Source: CBDESN01 sp965242495
GTDB lineage: Bacteria; Pseudomonadota; Alphaproteobacteria; MPNO01
Direction: 5' to 3'
NCBI GenBank assembly: GCA_965242495.1
Contig: OZ251446.1
Coordinates: forward strand, 806,001-870,000
Length of the DNA: 64,000 nt
How positions within the stretch are numbered: the stretch's first letter is position 1; every line of letters begins with the position of its first letter. The notes beneath the pieces were generated by a model that made no database searches, was not told where the DNA came from, and saw only the letters and a program-made list of their open reading frames with translations. Position numbers and translations under genes: made by a program. This document shows, piece by piece, positions 1 to 9,810 of the stretch.

Positions 1-30
1 CTGGGCAAGCAGTTCCGACAGGTCCGGTAG
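1..30 (+). CDS. Possible C-terminal end of a truncated upstream gene
   Basis: The first ten codons read in frame 1 give a short peptide ending LGKQFRQVR followed by TAG. Every codon but one ends in G or C, as in real genes of this window, so this may be the tail of a plus-strand gene that begins before the window and converges on livF. Nothing can be said about function. An 8-base inverted repeat (29-36 with 67-74) lies between this stop and the livF stop and could be part of a bidirectional terminator, but it has no T-tract. Confidence 0.3.
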   Translation: MGKQFRQVR

Positions 31-102
31 CGGCGGCGGGGGCCAAAGCCGTAATCCCGCGTCCGTCCGCCGCTGCAATCGGATGGTCCCCGGCCGCGCC
101 GA

Positions 103-796
<694 letters not shown>

Positions 797-804
<8 letters not shown>

Positions 805-1558
805 GGGCCGCCTCGTCCTCGCCGAGATAGGCCGAGCGCACCTCGTCGTTGGCGCGGATCTCATCGGGCGCCCCGGTCGCGATCGCCTTGCCGTAGACCA
901 GCACGGTGATGCGATCGGCCAGCGTGAACACGGTATCCATGTCGTGCTCGATCAGAAGCATCGAATAGCGGCCCTTGAGGCCGGCGAGGAAGACGCGCAT
1001 GCGCTCGGAGTCCTCGGGCCCCATACCCGAGGTCGGCTCGTCCAGCAGCAGCAGCTTCGGGCCGGTGGCGAGGGCCATGGCGATCTCGAGCTGGCGCTGC
1101 TCGCCATGGGCGAGGTTGCCGGCGACGATGGCGGCGCGCGCGCCGAGGCCGACATCGTTCAGCAGCCGCTGCGCCGGCTCGGTCAGCTCCCGGTCGGTCG
1201 CCGCCGGCCGCCAGAAGCGGAAGCTGTGCCCGGCATGCGCCTGGATCGACAGGGCGACGTTGTCGATCACGGTGAAGTTCTTGAAGATGCTGGTGATCTG
1301 GAACGACCGCGCGAGCCCGAGATGCGACCGCTTGGGCGCCCCGAGAGCGGTGACGTCGCGGCCGTCGAAGACGATCTCGCCCGAATCGGGCTTGAGCATC
1401 CCGGCCAATTGGGCGACGAAGGTGGTCTTGCCGGCGCCGTTGGGTCCGATCACGGCGTGGATCTCGCCCGGCAGCACTTCGAAATTCAGATCGTCCGTGG
1501 CGGAGACGCCGCCGAAACGCTTGCGCAGGCCGCGCACCCGGAGCAGCGGCTCAGTCAC
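797..1558 (-). CDS. livG: Branched-chain-type ABC transporter ATP-binding protein LivG
   Basis: Second ATPase of the importer, 253 residues. Walker A GPNGAGKTT is at about residues 38-46, the signature is the variant LAHGEQ, and Walker B is LLLLDEPTSG, followed by the C-terminal IEHDM switch region. The LivG-specific C-terminal extension after the switch is present (ITVLVYGKAIATGAP). The start ATG at 1558 overlaps the last codons of livM by 8 bases, so translation is likely coupled. Family assignment is clear; the transported solute cannot be read from an ATPase. Confidence 0.94.
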
Positions 1559-2495
1559 GCCGGGCGCTCCGGTCCGGCACCAGGCCCCACAGCCCCTTCT
1601 TGGCGAACAGGATCAGGATCACCAGCAGCGGGCCGAAGACGATCGGCCAGTTCTCGGTGAATTCGGACAGCACCTCTTCCAGCAGCAGGAAAGCGGCGGC
1701 GCCGAACAGCGGCCCGAACAGCGTCCCCATGCCGCCCATCAGCACCATGGCCATGATCTCGCCCGACCGGAACCAATGCATGTATTCCGGCGTCAGGAAC
1801 TCGTTCAGGTTGGCGAGCAGGAAGCCGGCGACGCCGCACATGGCGCCGGAGACGACGAAGGCGGCCAGCTTGTAGCGGAAGGTCGGGAAGCCGATCGCCT
1901 GCATCCGCGCTTCGTTGGAGTGGCAGCCGCGGATCACCCTGCCGAAGCGCGAGTTGATCAGCCGCCAGCTGGCGTAGGTGACGAGCGCCAGAAAGACGAG
2001 GATCAGGTAGTAGAGGTTGGTCTCGTCGTACAGGTCGAGCCAGGCGAAGAACTCGCTGCGGTTGCTGTTGAGCCCGTCGTCGCCGCCGAACTCCTCGAGG
2101 CTGATGCCGAGGAAGTAGAGCATCTGGGTGAAGGCCAGCGTGATCATGATGAAGTAGATGCCGCGGGTGCGGAGCGAGATGGCGCCGATCAGGAAGGCGG
2201 CCGCGGCCGAGGCGAGGATGGCCACGACGAGCTGGATCCAGCCGTTGTCGATCTCATAGAAGGAGAAGATCGCCACCGAATAGGCGCCGAGGCCGACATA
2301 GCCGGCATGGCCGAAGCTGATCATGCCGCCATAGCCCAGGATCAGGTCGAGGCTGACCGCGGCGATGGCGAAGATCATGATGCGGGCGAACAGGCTGAGA
2401 TAGAACGGCTCGTCGATCAGCGTCGCCACCGGCGGCACCAGCGCCAGGGCGGCGAAGCCGGCCAGCACGGCGCAGAGCTTGATGCGGTCCAGCAT
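1551..2495 (-). CDS. livM: Branched-chain-type ABC transporter permease LivM
   Basis: Inner-membrane permease of 314 residues with about eight to nine hydrophobic helices and the LivM hallmark AAVSLDLILGYGGMISFGHA near residues 42-65. It pairs with LivH to form the translocation path. The gene lies directly after livH (3 bases between the livH stop and the livM start) and overlaps livG. The length is typical of the family. Nothing looks truncated or frameshifted. Confidence 0.93.
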   Translation of the reverse strand: MLDRIKLCAVLAGFAALALVPPVATLIDEPFYLSLFARIMIFAIAAVSLDLILGYGGMISFGHAGYVGLGAYSVAIFSFYEIDNGWIQLVVAILASAAAAFLIGAISLRTRGIYFIMITLAFTQMLYFLGISLEEFGGDDGLNSNRSEFFAWLDLYDETNLYYLILVFLALVTYASWRLINSRFGRVIRGCHSNEARMQAIGFPTFRYKLAAFVVSGAMCGVAGFLLANLNEFLTPEYMHWFRSGEIMAMVLMGGMGTLFGPLFGAAAFLLLEEVLSEFTENWPIVFGPLLVILILFAKKGLWGLVPDRSARRD

Positions 2496-2498
2496 CGG

Positions 2499-3422
2499 CT
2501 AGCCCGTCCTCGCGGCGAACAGGCCTTCGGGCCGGAAGAACAGCACCACCGCCATCAGAATGTACATCAGCATCGAGGCGAGGGCGGGCCCCGCGGTCTG
2601 GGCCGCGTCGGCGCCGATGAACTGGGTCATCAGGAAGGGCAGGATCGAACGGCCGACGGTCTCGACGATGCCGATGACGACCGAAGCGACGACCGCTCCG
2701 CGCACCGAGCCGATGCCGCCGATCACGATCACGACGAAGGCGAGGATCAGCATGTCCTCGCCCATGCCGGGCTCGACCGAGGTGATCGGACCCGACATCA
2801 GCCCGGCGAAGCCGGCGAGGATGGCGCCCAGCCCGAACACCAGCGTGTAGAGCAGGCCGATATTTACGCCCAACGCGCCCACCATCGGGCGGTTGCTGGC
2901 CCCGGCGCGGATCAGCATGCCGATGCGCGTGCGGGTGATCAGCAGAAACAGGCACAGGGCGACGAACAGCCCGGCGCCGATGATGGCGAGGCGGAAGATC
3001 GGATAGGGCGCATCCGGGATCAGCGCAACGTTGCCCTCGAGGAAGGCCGGGATCGCCATGTCCTGGGCTTCCGGCCCCCAGATCAGGCGCACCGCCTCGT
3101 TGAAGAACAGGATCAGGCCGAAGGTCGCCAGCACCTGATCCATGTGGTCGCGCTCGTACATCGTCCGCAGCGCCACGACCTCGATCAGGATGCCGGTCAG
3201 CAGCGCCGCCGGCGCCATGACCACCAGCGCCAGCAGGAAGCTCCCGGTGATCGAATAGAGCGTCGCCGCGTAGTAGGCGCCCAGCATGTAGAGCGAGCCA
3301 TGCGTCAGGTTGACGAAGTTCATGATCCCCAGCACCAGCGTCAGGCCGGCGGAGATCAGGAACAGGAAGACGCCGAACTGGACGCCGTTCAGCGTCTGCT
3401 CCAGGAACAGCAACCACGTCAT
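2499..3422 (-). CDS. livH: Branched-chain-type ABC transporter permease LivH
   Basis: Inner-membrane permease of 307 residues, predicted to have eight helices, with the LivH-type N-terminal QTLNGVQFGVFLFLISAGLTL and the motif GIMNFVNLTHGSLYMLGAY that marks this subfamily. It is the first of the four membrane and ATPase genes. A 106-base gap separates it from the upstream binding-protein gene, so the binding protein may be made in excess from the same message, as is common in such operons (inference). Confidence 0.93.
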   Translation of the reverse strand: MTWLLFLEQTLNGVQFGVFLFLISAGLTLVLGIMNFVNLTHGSLYMLGAYYAATLYSITGSFLLALVVMAPAALLTGILIEVVALRTMYERDHMDQVLATFGLILFFNEAVRLIWGPEAQDMAIPAFLEGNVALIPDAPYPIFRLAIIGAGLFVALCLFLLITRTRIGMLIRAGASNRPMVGALGVNIGLLYTLVFGLGAILAGFAGLMSGPITSVEPGMGEDMLILAFVVIVIGGIGSVRGAVVASVVIGIVETVGRSILPFLMTQFIGADAAQTAGPALASMLMYILMAVVLFFRPEGLFAARTG

Positions 3423-3528
3423 GACTGGTTCGCGCCGATGTCCCGACCGTCCGGTTTGCGCGCTCGCGCGGGGTGAAGGAAGCCGGCGGGACGCCCGCCG
3501 CGGGCGCCCCGCCGGGGATGCGGCCGGG

Positions 3529-4707
3529 CTAGAGCTTCATGTTCTTCGCCGGGCACTGGTCGGCGTAGGCGTCGGCGTGGTCCTCGAGCACGACGCCGCG
3601 GGTGACGATCTTGGGATTGCCGTCCGCATCGGCGATCACCTCCCGCTTGTAGAAGTTCTGGATCGGGATGTGGTTGCGGTTGTAGCGGAACTTCCCGCGC
3701 GACGGCAGGTAGGTGACCTTCTCCATCGCCCGGATCATGCCCTTCGTCTTCTCCGGGTCGCCGCCGACGGCCTTGAGGCCGGCGTCGAGCAGGAACGGCG
3801 CGTCATAGGGCTGGGCCGAGAAGTTCGACGGGTGGTAGCCGTACTTCTTCATGTAGTCCTTGATGAAGCGCTGGTTGTCGGGCCGGTCCGAGGACACGTC
3901 CCAGTAGTTGGTGTGGAAGGTGCCGATCGCCGCCTTGCCGTGACCGGGCAGCGACAGGTAGTCGACGGTGAACACCAGATAGAGCGGCACCTGCTTGTCC
4001 AGCCCGGCCGCCCGGTACTGCTTGACGAAGGCGACGCCCATGGGCCCGGGAACGAAGCCGAACAGGGCCGACGGGCCGACGGCGCGGATCTGCGAGATCT
4101 CGGCCTGATAGTCGCGCTGGCCGAGCCGGTACAGGATGCGCCCGGCGACCTTGCGCTTGTAGAAGCGCTCGAAACCGGTGAGCATGTCCTTCCCGGCCTG
4201 GTAGTTGGCCGAGATCAGGAACACGTTCTCGATCTCCTCGCTGTTCATCAGCTGGCCCATCGCCTCCGGCGTCTGGTCGTTGTTCCAGGAGGTGGAGAAG
4301 AAGTAGGCGCTGCAATGCTTGCCGGCCATGCCGGACCAACCGGCATTGGTGCTGATCAGGATCGTCTTGGAGCGCACCACCGGCCGCTGGATGGCGGCGA
4401 GGACGTTGGACCAGGTGGTGCCGACGACGAAGTGGACCCGGTCGCGCTTGAGCATCTTGTCCACGAGCTGGCGGGCAACGTCCGGCTTGCGCTGCGTATC
4501 GCCGTAGATGACCTTGACCTCGTTGCCGCCGAGCTTGCGCCCGAGATGGTCGAGGGCGAGCTCGAAGCCGTCCTTGGCGTGCTTGCCGTAGATGCCGGGG
4601 CCGCCGGAGAACGAGTTGAGGAACCCGATCCGGACCTCGGCGGCCGAAACGGGCGCGGCCGCGGCGGCGAGCAACGCCGCGGCGCCGATAAGCCTGACGA
4701 TCTTCAT
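3529..4707 (-). CDS. livK: Periplasmic substrate-binding protein of the Liv importer, copy 1
   Basis: Type 1 periplasmic binding protein of 392 residues. The start at 4707 is preceded by GGAAG at good spacing and begins a clear signal peptide (MKIVRLIGAAALLAAAAAP, cleavage after SAA); the longer frame lacks both. The body (AEVRIGFLNSFSGG, VGTTWSNVLAA, a central hinge with GPSALFGFVPGPMG) fits the LivK/AmiC-like superfamily that also binds aromatic acids, amides and urea. It sits just upstream of livH. The next gene upstream is a tandem copy of the same length, offset by exactly 1,288 bases and including the leader, so this is a recent duplication. The real ligand is unknown. Confidence 0.9.
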   Translation of the reverse strand: MKIVRLIGAAALLAAAAAPVSAAEVRIGFLNSFSGGPGIYGKHAKDGFELALDHLGRKLGGNEVKVIYGDTQRKPDVARQLVDKMLKRDRVHFVVGTTWSNVLAAIQRPVVRSKTILISTNAGWSGMAGKHCSAYFFSTSWNNDQTPEAMGQLMNSEEIENVFLISANYQAGKDMLTGFERFYKRKVAGRILYRLGQRDYQAEISQIRAVGPSALFGFVPGPMGVAFVKQYRAAGLDKQVPLYLVFTVDYLSLPGHGKAAIGTFHTNYWDVSSDRPDNQRFIKDYMKKYGYHPSNFSAQPYDAPFLLDAGLKAVGGDPEKTKGMIRAMEKVTYLPSRGKFRYNRNHIPIQNFYKREVIADADGNPKIVTRGVVLEDHADAYADQCPAKNMKL

Positions 4708-4816
4708 CGCGTCTTCCTTCGTGGCTGTGTTGACCTCCGCACAGCGGATGGTAACGGAAACGCGCCCATGCGCCAACCCCTTTCGGCCGCCCCGCCGCCC
4801 CCGCGGGGCACCCCGA

Positions 4817-5995
4817 CTAGAGCTTCATGTTCTTCGCCGGGCACTGGTCGGCGTAGGCGTCGGCGTGGTCCTCGAGCACGACGCCGCGGGTGACGATCTT
4901 GGGATTGCCGTCCGCATCGGCGATCACCTCCCGCTTGTAGAAGTTCTGGATCGGGACATGGTTGCGGTTGTAGCGAAACTTTCCGCGCGACGGCAGGTAG
5001 GCGACCTTCTCCATCGCCCGGATCATGCCCTCGGTGTCCTCGGGATCGCCGCCGGCGGCCTTGAGGCCGGCGTCGAGCAGGAACGGCGCGTCATAGTTCT
5101 GGGCCGCCAGGCTCGACGGGTGGTAGCCGTACTTCTTCATGTGATCCTTGATGAAGCGCTGGTTGTCGGGCCGATCCGAGGACACGTCCCAGTAGTTGGT
5201 GTGGAAGGTGCCGATCGCCGCCTTGCCGTGACCGGGCAAGGTCAGGTAGTCGACGCTCAGCACCAGATAGAGCGGCACCCGCTTGTCCAGCCCGGCCGCC
5301 CGGTACTGCTTGACGAAGGCGACGCCCATGGGCCCGGGAACGAAGCCGAACAGGGCCGACGGGCCGGCGGCGCGGATCTGCGATATCTCGGCCTGATAGT
5401 CGCGCTGGCCGAGCCGGTACAGGATGCGCCCGGCGACCTTGCGCTTGTAGAACCGCTCGAAACCGGTGAGCATGTCCTTCCCGGCCTGGTAGTTGGCCGA
5501 GATCAGGAACACGTTGTCGATCTCCTCGCCGTTCATCAGCTGGCCCATCGCCTCCGACATCTGGTCGTTGTTCCAAGAGGTGGAGAAGAAGTAGGCGCTG
5601 CAATGCTTGCCGGCCATGCCGGACCAGCCGGCATTGGTGGTGACGAGGATCGTCTTGGAGCGCACCACCGGCTTCTGGACCGCGGCGAGGACGTTGGACA
5701 AGGTGATGCCGACGATGAAGTGGACCCGGTCGCGCTTGAGCATCTTGTCCACGAGCTGGCGGCCCACGTCCGGCTTGCGCTGCGTATCGCCGTAGATGAC
5801 CTTGACCTCGTTGCCGCCGAGCTTGCGCCCGAGATGGTCGAGGGCGAGCTCGAAGGCGTCCTTGGCGTGCCTGCCGACGATGCTGAGCCCGCCGGAGAAC
5901 ACGTTGAGGAACCCGATCCGGACCTCGGCGGCCGAAGCGGGCGCGGCCGCGGCGGCGAGCAACGCCGCGGCGCCGACAAGCCTGACGATCTTCAT
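4817..5995 (-). CDS. Periplasmic substrate-binding protein of the Liv importer, copy 2
   Basis: A 392-residue paralogue of the neighbouring binding protein, nearly identical over most of its length, with the same signal peptide and ribosome site (start 5995; a longer frame to 6190 has no signal sequence). Differences cluster in segments that usually line the ligand cleft of this family: residues around the first strand (VFSGGLSIVG against SFSGGPGIYG), the VGITLSN loop, LVTTNAG, LSVDYLT and AQNYDAP. That pattern suggests one transporter served by two receptors with different ligand preference (inference). It is probably the first gene of the liv operon. Confidence 0.9.
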   Translation of the reverse strand: MKIVRLVGAAALLAAAAAPASAAEVRIGFLNVFSGGLSIVGRHAKDAFELALDHLGRKLGGNEVKVIYGDTQRKPDVGRQLVDKMLKRDRVHFIVGITLSNVLAAVQKPVVRSKTILVTTNAGWSGMAGKHCSAYFFSTSWNNDQMSEAMGQLMNGEEIDNVFLISANYQAGKDMLTGFERFYKRKVAGRILYRLGQRDYQAEISQIRAAGPSALFGFVPGPMGVAFVKQYRAAGLDKRVPLYLVLSVDYLTLPGHGKAAIGTFHTNYWDVSSDRPDNQRFIKDHMKKYGYHPSSLAAQNYDAPFLLDAGLKAAGGDPEDTEGMIRAMEKVAYLPSRGKFRYNRNHVPIQNFYKREVIADADGNPKIVTRGVVLEDHADAYADQCPAKNMKL

Positions 5996-6122
5996 CGCGT
6001 CTTCCCTCGTGGCTGTGTTGATCTCCGAGCCGCGGATGGTAACGTAATCGCGTCCACGCACACACCCCCCCCTTCGGGCGCCGCGCCCGCCGGGCGGGAG
6101 CGCGAGGGCGATCGGAGGCGAG

Positions 6123-7007
6123 ATGGCGGCAGAGCGCGCCCCGGAGACGTTCCGCAGCGTCTGGTCCGACCTCCAGGGCGTGAGCTTCACGCAGGGCTAC
6201 GTCCGCGCCCGCGGCGTGAACACGCGCTATCTGCGGTCGGGCGAAGACGACATGCCCGGGCTGCTGTTCCTGCACGGCACCGGCGGACATGCCGAAGCCT
6301 ATGCGAGGAACCTCGCGGCGCACGGAGCGCATTTTCGCACCTATGCGATCGACATGCTGGGCCACGGCCTGACCGACAAGCCCGACTACGACTACGAGAT
6401 CCCGCGCTACGTCGACCATCTGCGCGGTTTCCTCGACGCCGTGGAGCTGGAGACGGCCTCGCTTTCCGGCGAATCGCTCGGCGGCTGGATCGCCGCCGCC
6501 TTCGCCGCGGCGCATCCCGACCGGGTCGACCGGCTGGTGCTCAACACCGCGGCCGCCGACCGGGTGGATCCGAAGGCGCTGGAGGCGCTGCGCGTCTCGA
6601 CCAAGGCCGCGGTCGAGAACCCGGCATGGGACCGGGTGCGGTCGCGGCTGGAGTGGCTGATGCACGATGCGGCCGACGTGCATGACGATCTGGTCGCCAG
6701 CCGCCGGCGCATCTACGCCAGGGAAGACATGCGGCGGAGCATCGATCGCCTGCTGTGCCTGCACACCCCGGAGGCGCGACGAAGATTCGCGGTGACGGAC
6801 GCGCAATGGGCGGCGATCCGGGCGCCGACGCTGGTGCTGTGGACCTCGCACGACCCGACCGCGGCGGTCGAGGTCGGCCGCGAACTTGCGGGCCGGATTC
6901 CCGGCGCCAGGTTCGTCGTGATGCAGGATTGCGGCCATTGGCCGCAATTCGAGGAGCCCGAAGTCTTCAACCGGATTCACCTCGACTTCCTGCTGGGTCG
7001 CGGTTGA
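6123..7007 (+). CDS. Alpha/beta-fold hydrolase, meta-cleavage-product-hydrolase-like
   Basis: A 294-residue cytoplasmic hydrolase. The oxyanion motif HGTGG is at residues 51-55, the nucleophile elbow GESLGG puts the serine at 118, and the likely acid is Asp244 (SHDPTA) with the base His272 (DCGHWPQFEEPE). The arrangement and the GHGLTDKPDYDY segment resemble C-C bond hydrolases of aromatic meta-cleavage pathways (CarC/BphD/MhpC group), though esterases look similar. It is transcribed divergently from the binding-protein genes and converges on the Rieske gene with a 41-base overlap. The neighbouring oxygenases support a catabolic role; the exact substrate is unknown. The start ATG has AGGCGAG upstream. 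Confidence 0.8.
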   Translation: MAAERAPETFRSVWSDLQGVSFTQGYVRARGVNTRYLRSGEDDMPGLLFLHGTGGHAEAYARNLAAHGAHFRTYAIDMLGHGLTDKPDYDYEIPRYVDHLRGFLDAVELETASLSGESLGGWIAAAFAAAHPDRVDRLVLNTAAADRVDPKALEALRVSTKAAVENPAWDRVRSRLEWLMHDAADVHDDLVASRRRIYAREDMRRSIDRLLCLHTPEARRRFAVTDAQWAAIRAPTLVLWTSHDPTAAVEVGRELAGRIPGARFVVMQDCGHWPQFEEPEVFNRIHLDFLLGRG

Positions 7008-8094
7008 GCCCGCCGCGGCCGGGCGGGCGCGCCTCCTCCTCGACCATCCGACGCCAAGCGGCGACCGACTCGTCGGGCCGGAACAGGGGCGCCGGCCCGC
7101 CCGACCTCATCGCCGGGACCACCCGCAGGTCCTGATTGTTGAAGCCGTAGTGATGGACCCACAGGATGTAGGTCCAGTAGCGCAGCCACCAGACCGGCCG
7201 CCGCCAGCCGCGCAGCCAGGCGACCGCCAGAACCAGATACCGGTAGCGGCCGCGCTCGACGGGGACGTACCATTCGTAATGCGTCCAGCCGGCCCGTCCC
7301 GGCTGGCGGACCCGCAGGGTGCAGGGAAGCCGAATCGAGACGGCGTGCTCGTTCGATCCCTGCGCGACCCGTTTGGCCCGCCGCTGCCAGAAGTTGAAAC
7401 GGGGCCAGCGGCCGAGCCCCGGATAGTCGTCGTCCTCGTGCACCGCATGCTGGAAACGGGTCAGCCACACGCCGTCGTCGCTGCGCACGATCTCGGTCTC
7501 GTTCCAGCCCGCCATGCGCCGGAACAGGACCCAGGGCGAACTCCGGTGCAGCATCTTGCCGTGCGCCTCGTCGAAACCGTTCTCGCAGGCGTCGCGCCAG
7601 TCGCCGTGGGCGAGGCGCGGAAACGCGAAGATGCGGGCGTCCGGCCGGAGCAACTCCGCCGGGATGTCGTCCTCCACCGGAACCGCCTCGCCCTCGCCGG
7701 TCCAGACCCAGATCAGGCCGCAACGCTCCGCGACCGGAAAGGTCCGGACGCAGGCCTTGCCGACGATCGGCGATGCGGGGCCATCGGGCAAAGCCGCCGC
7801 GAGCGCGCCGGTAGCGAGGTCGAACGTCCAGCCGTGATAGATGCAGGTAAGATGGCCGGGAAACAGCTTCCGGCCCCAGGAGAGCGGCGCCCCCCGGTGC
7901 GGGCAGCGGTCCTCCAGCGCGTGGACCCGCCCAGCCTCGCGGATCAGGACGACCGCCCAGTCGAGCAGCTTCACCGCCTTCGGCCTGCCGCGCAACCGGC
8001 GGCTTTCCAGCACCGGATACCAGTATTCCGTCAGGCCGCCGATCGCCGCGGCGTAGCCCTCCGGACGGGCGGCGGCGGTTCGCGCCGCGGTCAA
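6967..8094 (-). CDS. Rieske non-heme iron oxygenase, stand-alone alpha type
   Basis: Terminal oxygenase of 375 residues. The Rieske cluster ligands are Cys64-X-His66 (DRCPHRG) and Cys84-X2-His87 (CIYHGW), and the mononuclear iron site is Asp175-X2-His178-X4-His183 (FDEAHGKMLH). There is no beta subunit next to it, so it fits the homotrimeric group (KshA, carbazole dioxygenase CarAa or demethylase-like). I place the start at TTG 8094: it overlaps the stop of the upstream M20 gene as TTGA and has GAGG seven bases before it; the longer frame to 8343 only reads antisense-like residues inside that gene. It needs an electron-transfer partner that is not in the window. Confidence 0.82.
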   Translation of the reverse strand: MTAARTAAARPEGYAAAIGGLTEYWYPVLESRRLRGRPKAVKLLDWAVVLIREAGRVHALEDRCPHRGAPLSWGRKLFPGHLTCIYHGWTFDLATGALAAALPDGPASPIVGKACVRTFPVAERCGLIWVWTGEGEAVPVEDDIPAELLRPDARIFAFPRLAHGDWRDACENGFDEAHGKMLHRSSPWVLFRRMAGWNETEIVRSDDGVWLTRFQHAVHEDDDYPGLGRWPRFNFWQRRAKRVAQGSNEHAVSIRLPCTLRVRQPGRAGWTHYEWYVPVERGRYRYLVLAVAWLRGWRRPVWWLRYWTYILWVHHYGFNNQDLRVVPAMRSGGPAPLFRPDESVAAWRRMVEEEARPPGRGGLNRDPAGSRGESG

Positions 8095-9446
8095 GGTCCG
8101 ACCTCGCCGGGCGTCCGCATACAGCTGTCCACGATGGCGTAGATCAGGCAGCGGGCATAACGCCGCATGCCCGCGAGTTCGGCCACGCCCATCGTGTGGC
8201 GGGGCCGATCTCCGGTCGCGGTCATGACGGCCGGCAGTCCGAAGCGCGCGGTCGGGATGCCGTGGCGGCGCAGGATCACCGCTTCGGTCTGCCCGCTGGT
8301 CCGCAGGAACGGCCGGTGCGGCGCGCCCTCGGTGTCCTCCCACGCGCGGATGCAGGACTGGACGATCCAGCTGCGCGGGTCGGTGCCGTGACCGGGGATG
8401 GCGAGGATCATCTCGCAGTCGGTCTCGAGGCCGTCATGCGCGGCCTTGATGCGCGCGAGCGCCTCCTCCAGCTCGCGCCGGGCCCGGTCGGGCGTCGCGC
8501 GCGGGCTGACGCGGAGATCGACGTAGAGATCGCAAGCCGCGGGCACCATCGACGGCTTGTAGGTCCAACCGCCCCGGATCGCGCCGACCGCGCCCTGCGG
8601 CGCGACCAGACCGTCGGTGTGGCGGGCGGCGTAGTCGTCGAACCACTCCTCGAGCCCGGCGACCACCTTGGCCGCTTCGGCGATCGGGTTGCGATAGGCG
8701 AGGACGTGCTTGCGCCCGACATAGGTCTGCACGCCGCGAACCCGGATGCGGAACCAGCACAGTCCGACCTCTTCCCAGGCGACGGCATAGCCGGGCTTGG
8801 CGACGATGGCGAAATCGCCGCGCACCCCGTGGGTCAGCAGAAACTCGCAACCGCGGCCGTGGCCGACCTGGCCCCGGGTCTCTCCCGGCCGCGGCCCGGC
8901 GGGCGCGCCGCCCGCCCCGAAGGCCAGCGTCACCGCGCCGCCGGGCGCGGCCCCGGCGGCGGCCAAGGCACGGACGGCGGCGATGGCGGAAACGATATGC
9001 GCCTTGGGGTTGTCCGCGCTCAAGCCGACGATCTTCCCGTCGTCCACGACCGCCTCCGGCTTCATATGGTCGGGCAGCGCATCGCCGACCCAGGGGACCT
9101 CGTCCGCCGCCCGCCCGGTGAACGGGCTGTCGAGCGGCGCGAAGATCAACAGCGACGGTCCCTCCCCGCCGCCCCAGCGGCCGATGGCGTTCGCCGATTC
9201 GACGTCGATCGGCTGAACCTCGGCGCGCAGACCGCAATCCGCCATCACGTCGGCGAGGAGACAGGCGACCTCGCGCTCCTCGCCGAACGGGCTCGGCGTC
9301 TCGACCAGCCGGACCAGGGTATCGGTCATCCAGCTTTCGTCGATACGGCCCTCCGCCGCGTCGATCGCCGCCCGCTGCGCCGGCGCGAGCGGCGCGGGAA
9401 CGGTCTCGACGTTGGTCGGCGCATCCGCAGGCGTCGCAGTTCGCAT
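8091..9446 (-). CDS. M20-family metallohydrolase-like protein with degenerate metal site
   Basis: A 451-residue protein whose overall pattern (N-terminal zinc-peptidase half, central dimerisation part starting near AKPGYAVAWEEVG, C-terminal HTMGVAEL) fits the M20/ArgE/DapE superfamily. The usual ligands are mostly lost: the HxD motif reads PLD (Asp106 kept, His replaced), the tandem Glu pair falls in GAGGAPAG (177-184, no Glu), and the following acidic ligand is replaced by Lys in AKPG. Asp145 and a late His (RPRHTMG) remain. It may be a non-catalytic subunit or use another chemistry. It is coupled to the downstream Rieske gene by a 4-base overlap, so the two probably work on the same pathway. 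Confidence 0.72.
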   Translation of the reverse strand: MRTATPADAPTNVETVPAPLAPAQRAAIDAAEGRIDESWMTDTLVRLVETPSPFGEEREVACLLADVMADCGLRAEVQPIDVESANAIGRWGGGEGPSLLIFAPLDSPFTGRAADEVPWVGDALPDHMKPEAVVDDGKIVGLSADNPKAHIVSAIAAVRALAAAGAAPGGAVTLAFGAGGAPAGPRPGETRGQVGHGRGCEFLLTHGVRGDFAIVAKPGYAVAWEEVGLCWFRIRVRGVQTYVGRKHVLAYRNPIAEAAKVVAGLEEWFDDYAARHTDGLVAPQGAVGAIRGGWTYKPSMVPAACDLYVDLRVSPRATPDRARRELEEALARIKAAHDGLETDCEMILAIPGHGTDPRSWIVQSCIRAWEDTEGAPHRPFLRTSGQTEAVILRRHGIPTARFGLPAVMTATGDRPRHTMGVAELAGMRRYARCLIYAIVDSCMRTPGEVGP

Positions 9447-9621
9447 CCGTCATTCCGGGAACGTCCGAATCGCGGTCCGATCCTGACGCAAACGCATCCC
9501 GCGACGCAAGGGACGGGTCCCGTTCTCCATCTTTCGACGGACGCGCCGCCTTCGTCGATCCGGTGGCGTTTCCGCCGCAAGCCCCCATATTGTAGTCTGC
9601 CGACGCGGCGGGGAGGACGGC

Positions 9622-9810
9622 ATGGCGGACGACGAGGCGGACATCGACGGGTTCGTGGACCGGGCGATCGGACTGCTCGGCCTGCCGGCGGCGGAGGCGT
9701 ATCGGCCGGGAATCCGAGCGAACTTCCGCAACTTCCGGGCGCTGCACGAAACCGTCCGGGGTTTCGATCCGTCCGACGCGCCGGACCCGCCAAACGTCTA
9801 CCGGCCGTGA
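9622..9810 (+). CDS. AtzG-like amidase accessory subunit
   Basis: A 62-residue protein of the AtzG-like (DUF4089) type. In the known AtzE-AtzG complex of cyanuric acid breakdown the small protein stabilises the amidase; the family pattern is a short helical protein with LLGLP..YRPGIRANF near residues 17-34 and a C-terminal PNVYRP, all visible here. GGGGAGG stands five bases before the ATG. The stop overlaps the GTG start of the amidase (GTGA), which fits a 1:1 complex. No urease or cyanuric acid hydrolase gene is nearby, so the substrate may differ from biuret. Confidence 0.82.
   Translation: MADDEADIDGFVDRAIGLLGLPAAEAYRPGIRANFRNFRALHETVRGFDPSDAPDPPNVYRP

Larger units (their letters stand above)
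3529..6040 (-). repeat. Tandem duplication of the binding-protein gene and its leader (two units, 1,288-base offset)
   Basis: The two binding-protein genes have the same length and stop sequence, and the similarity continues some 40-60 bases upstream of each ATG (the stretch reading gcgtcttcc..tcgtggctgtgttga on the plus strand occurs before both). The units are 3529 to about 4765 and 4817 to about 6050. Because the leaders are duplicated too, each copy may have its own translation signals and possibly its own promoter. Confidence 0.9.

Noticed and set aside
975..3476. 833-residue open frame on the plus strand over livG-livM-livH
   Set aside because: It reads antisense to three overlapping, clearly recognisable transporter genes; long antisense frames are expected at this GC content.
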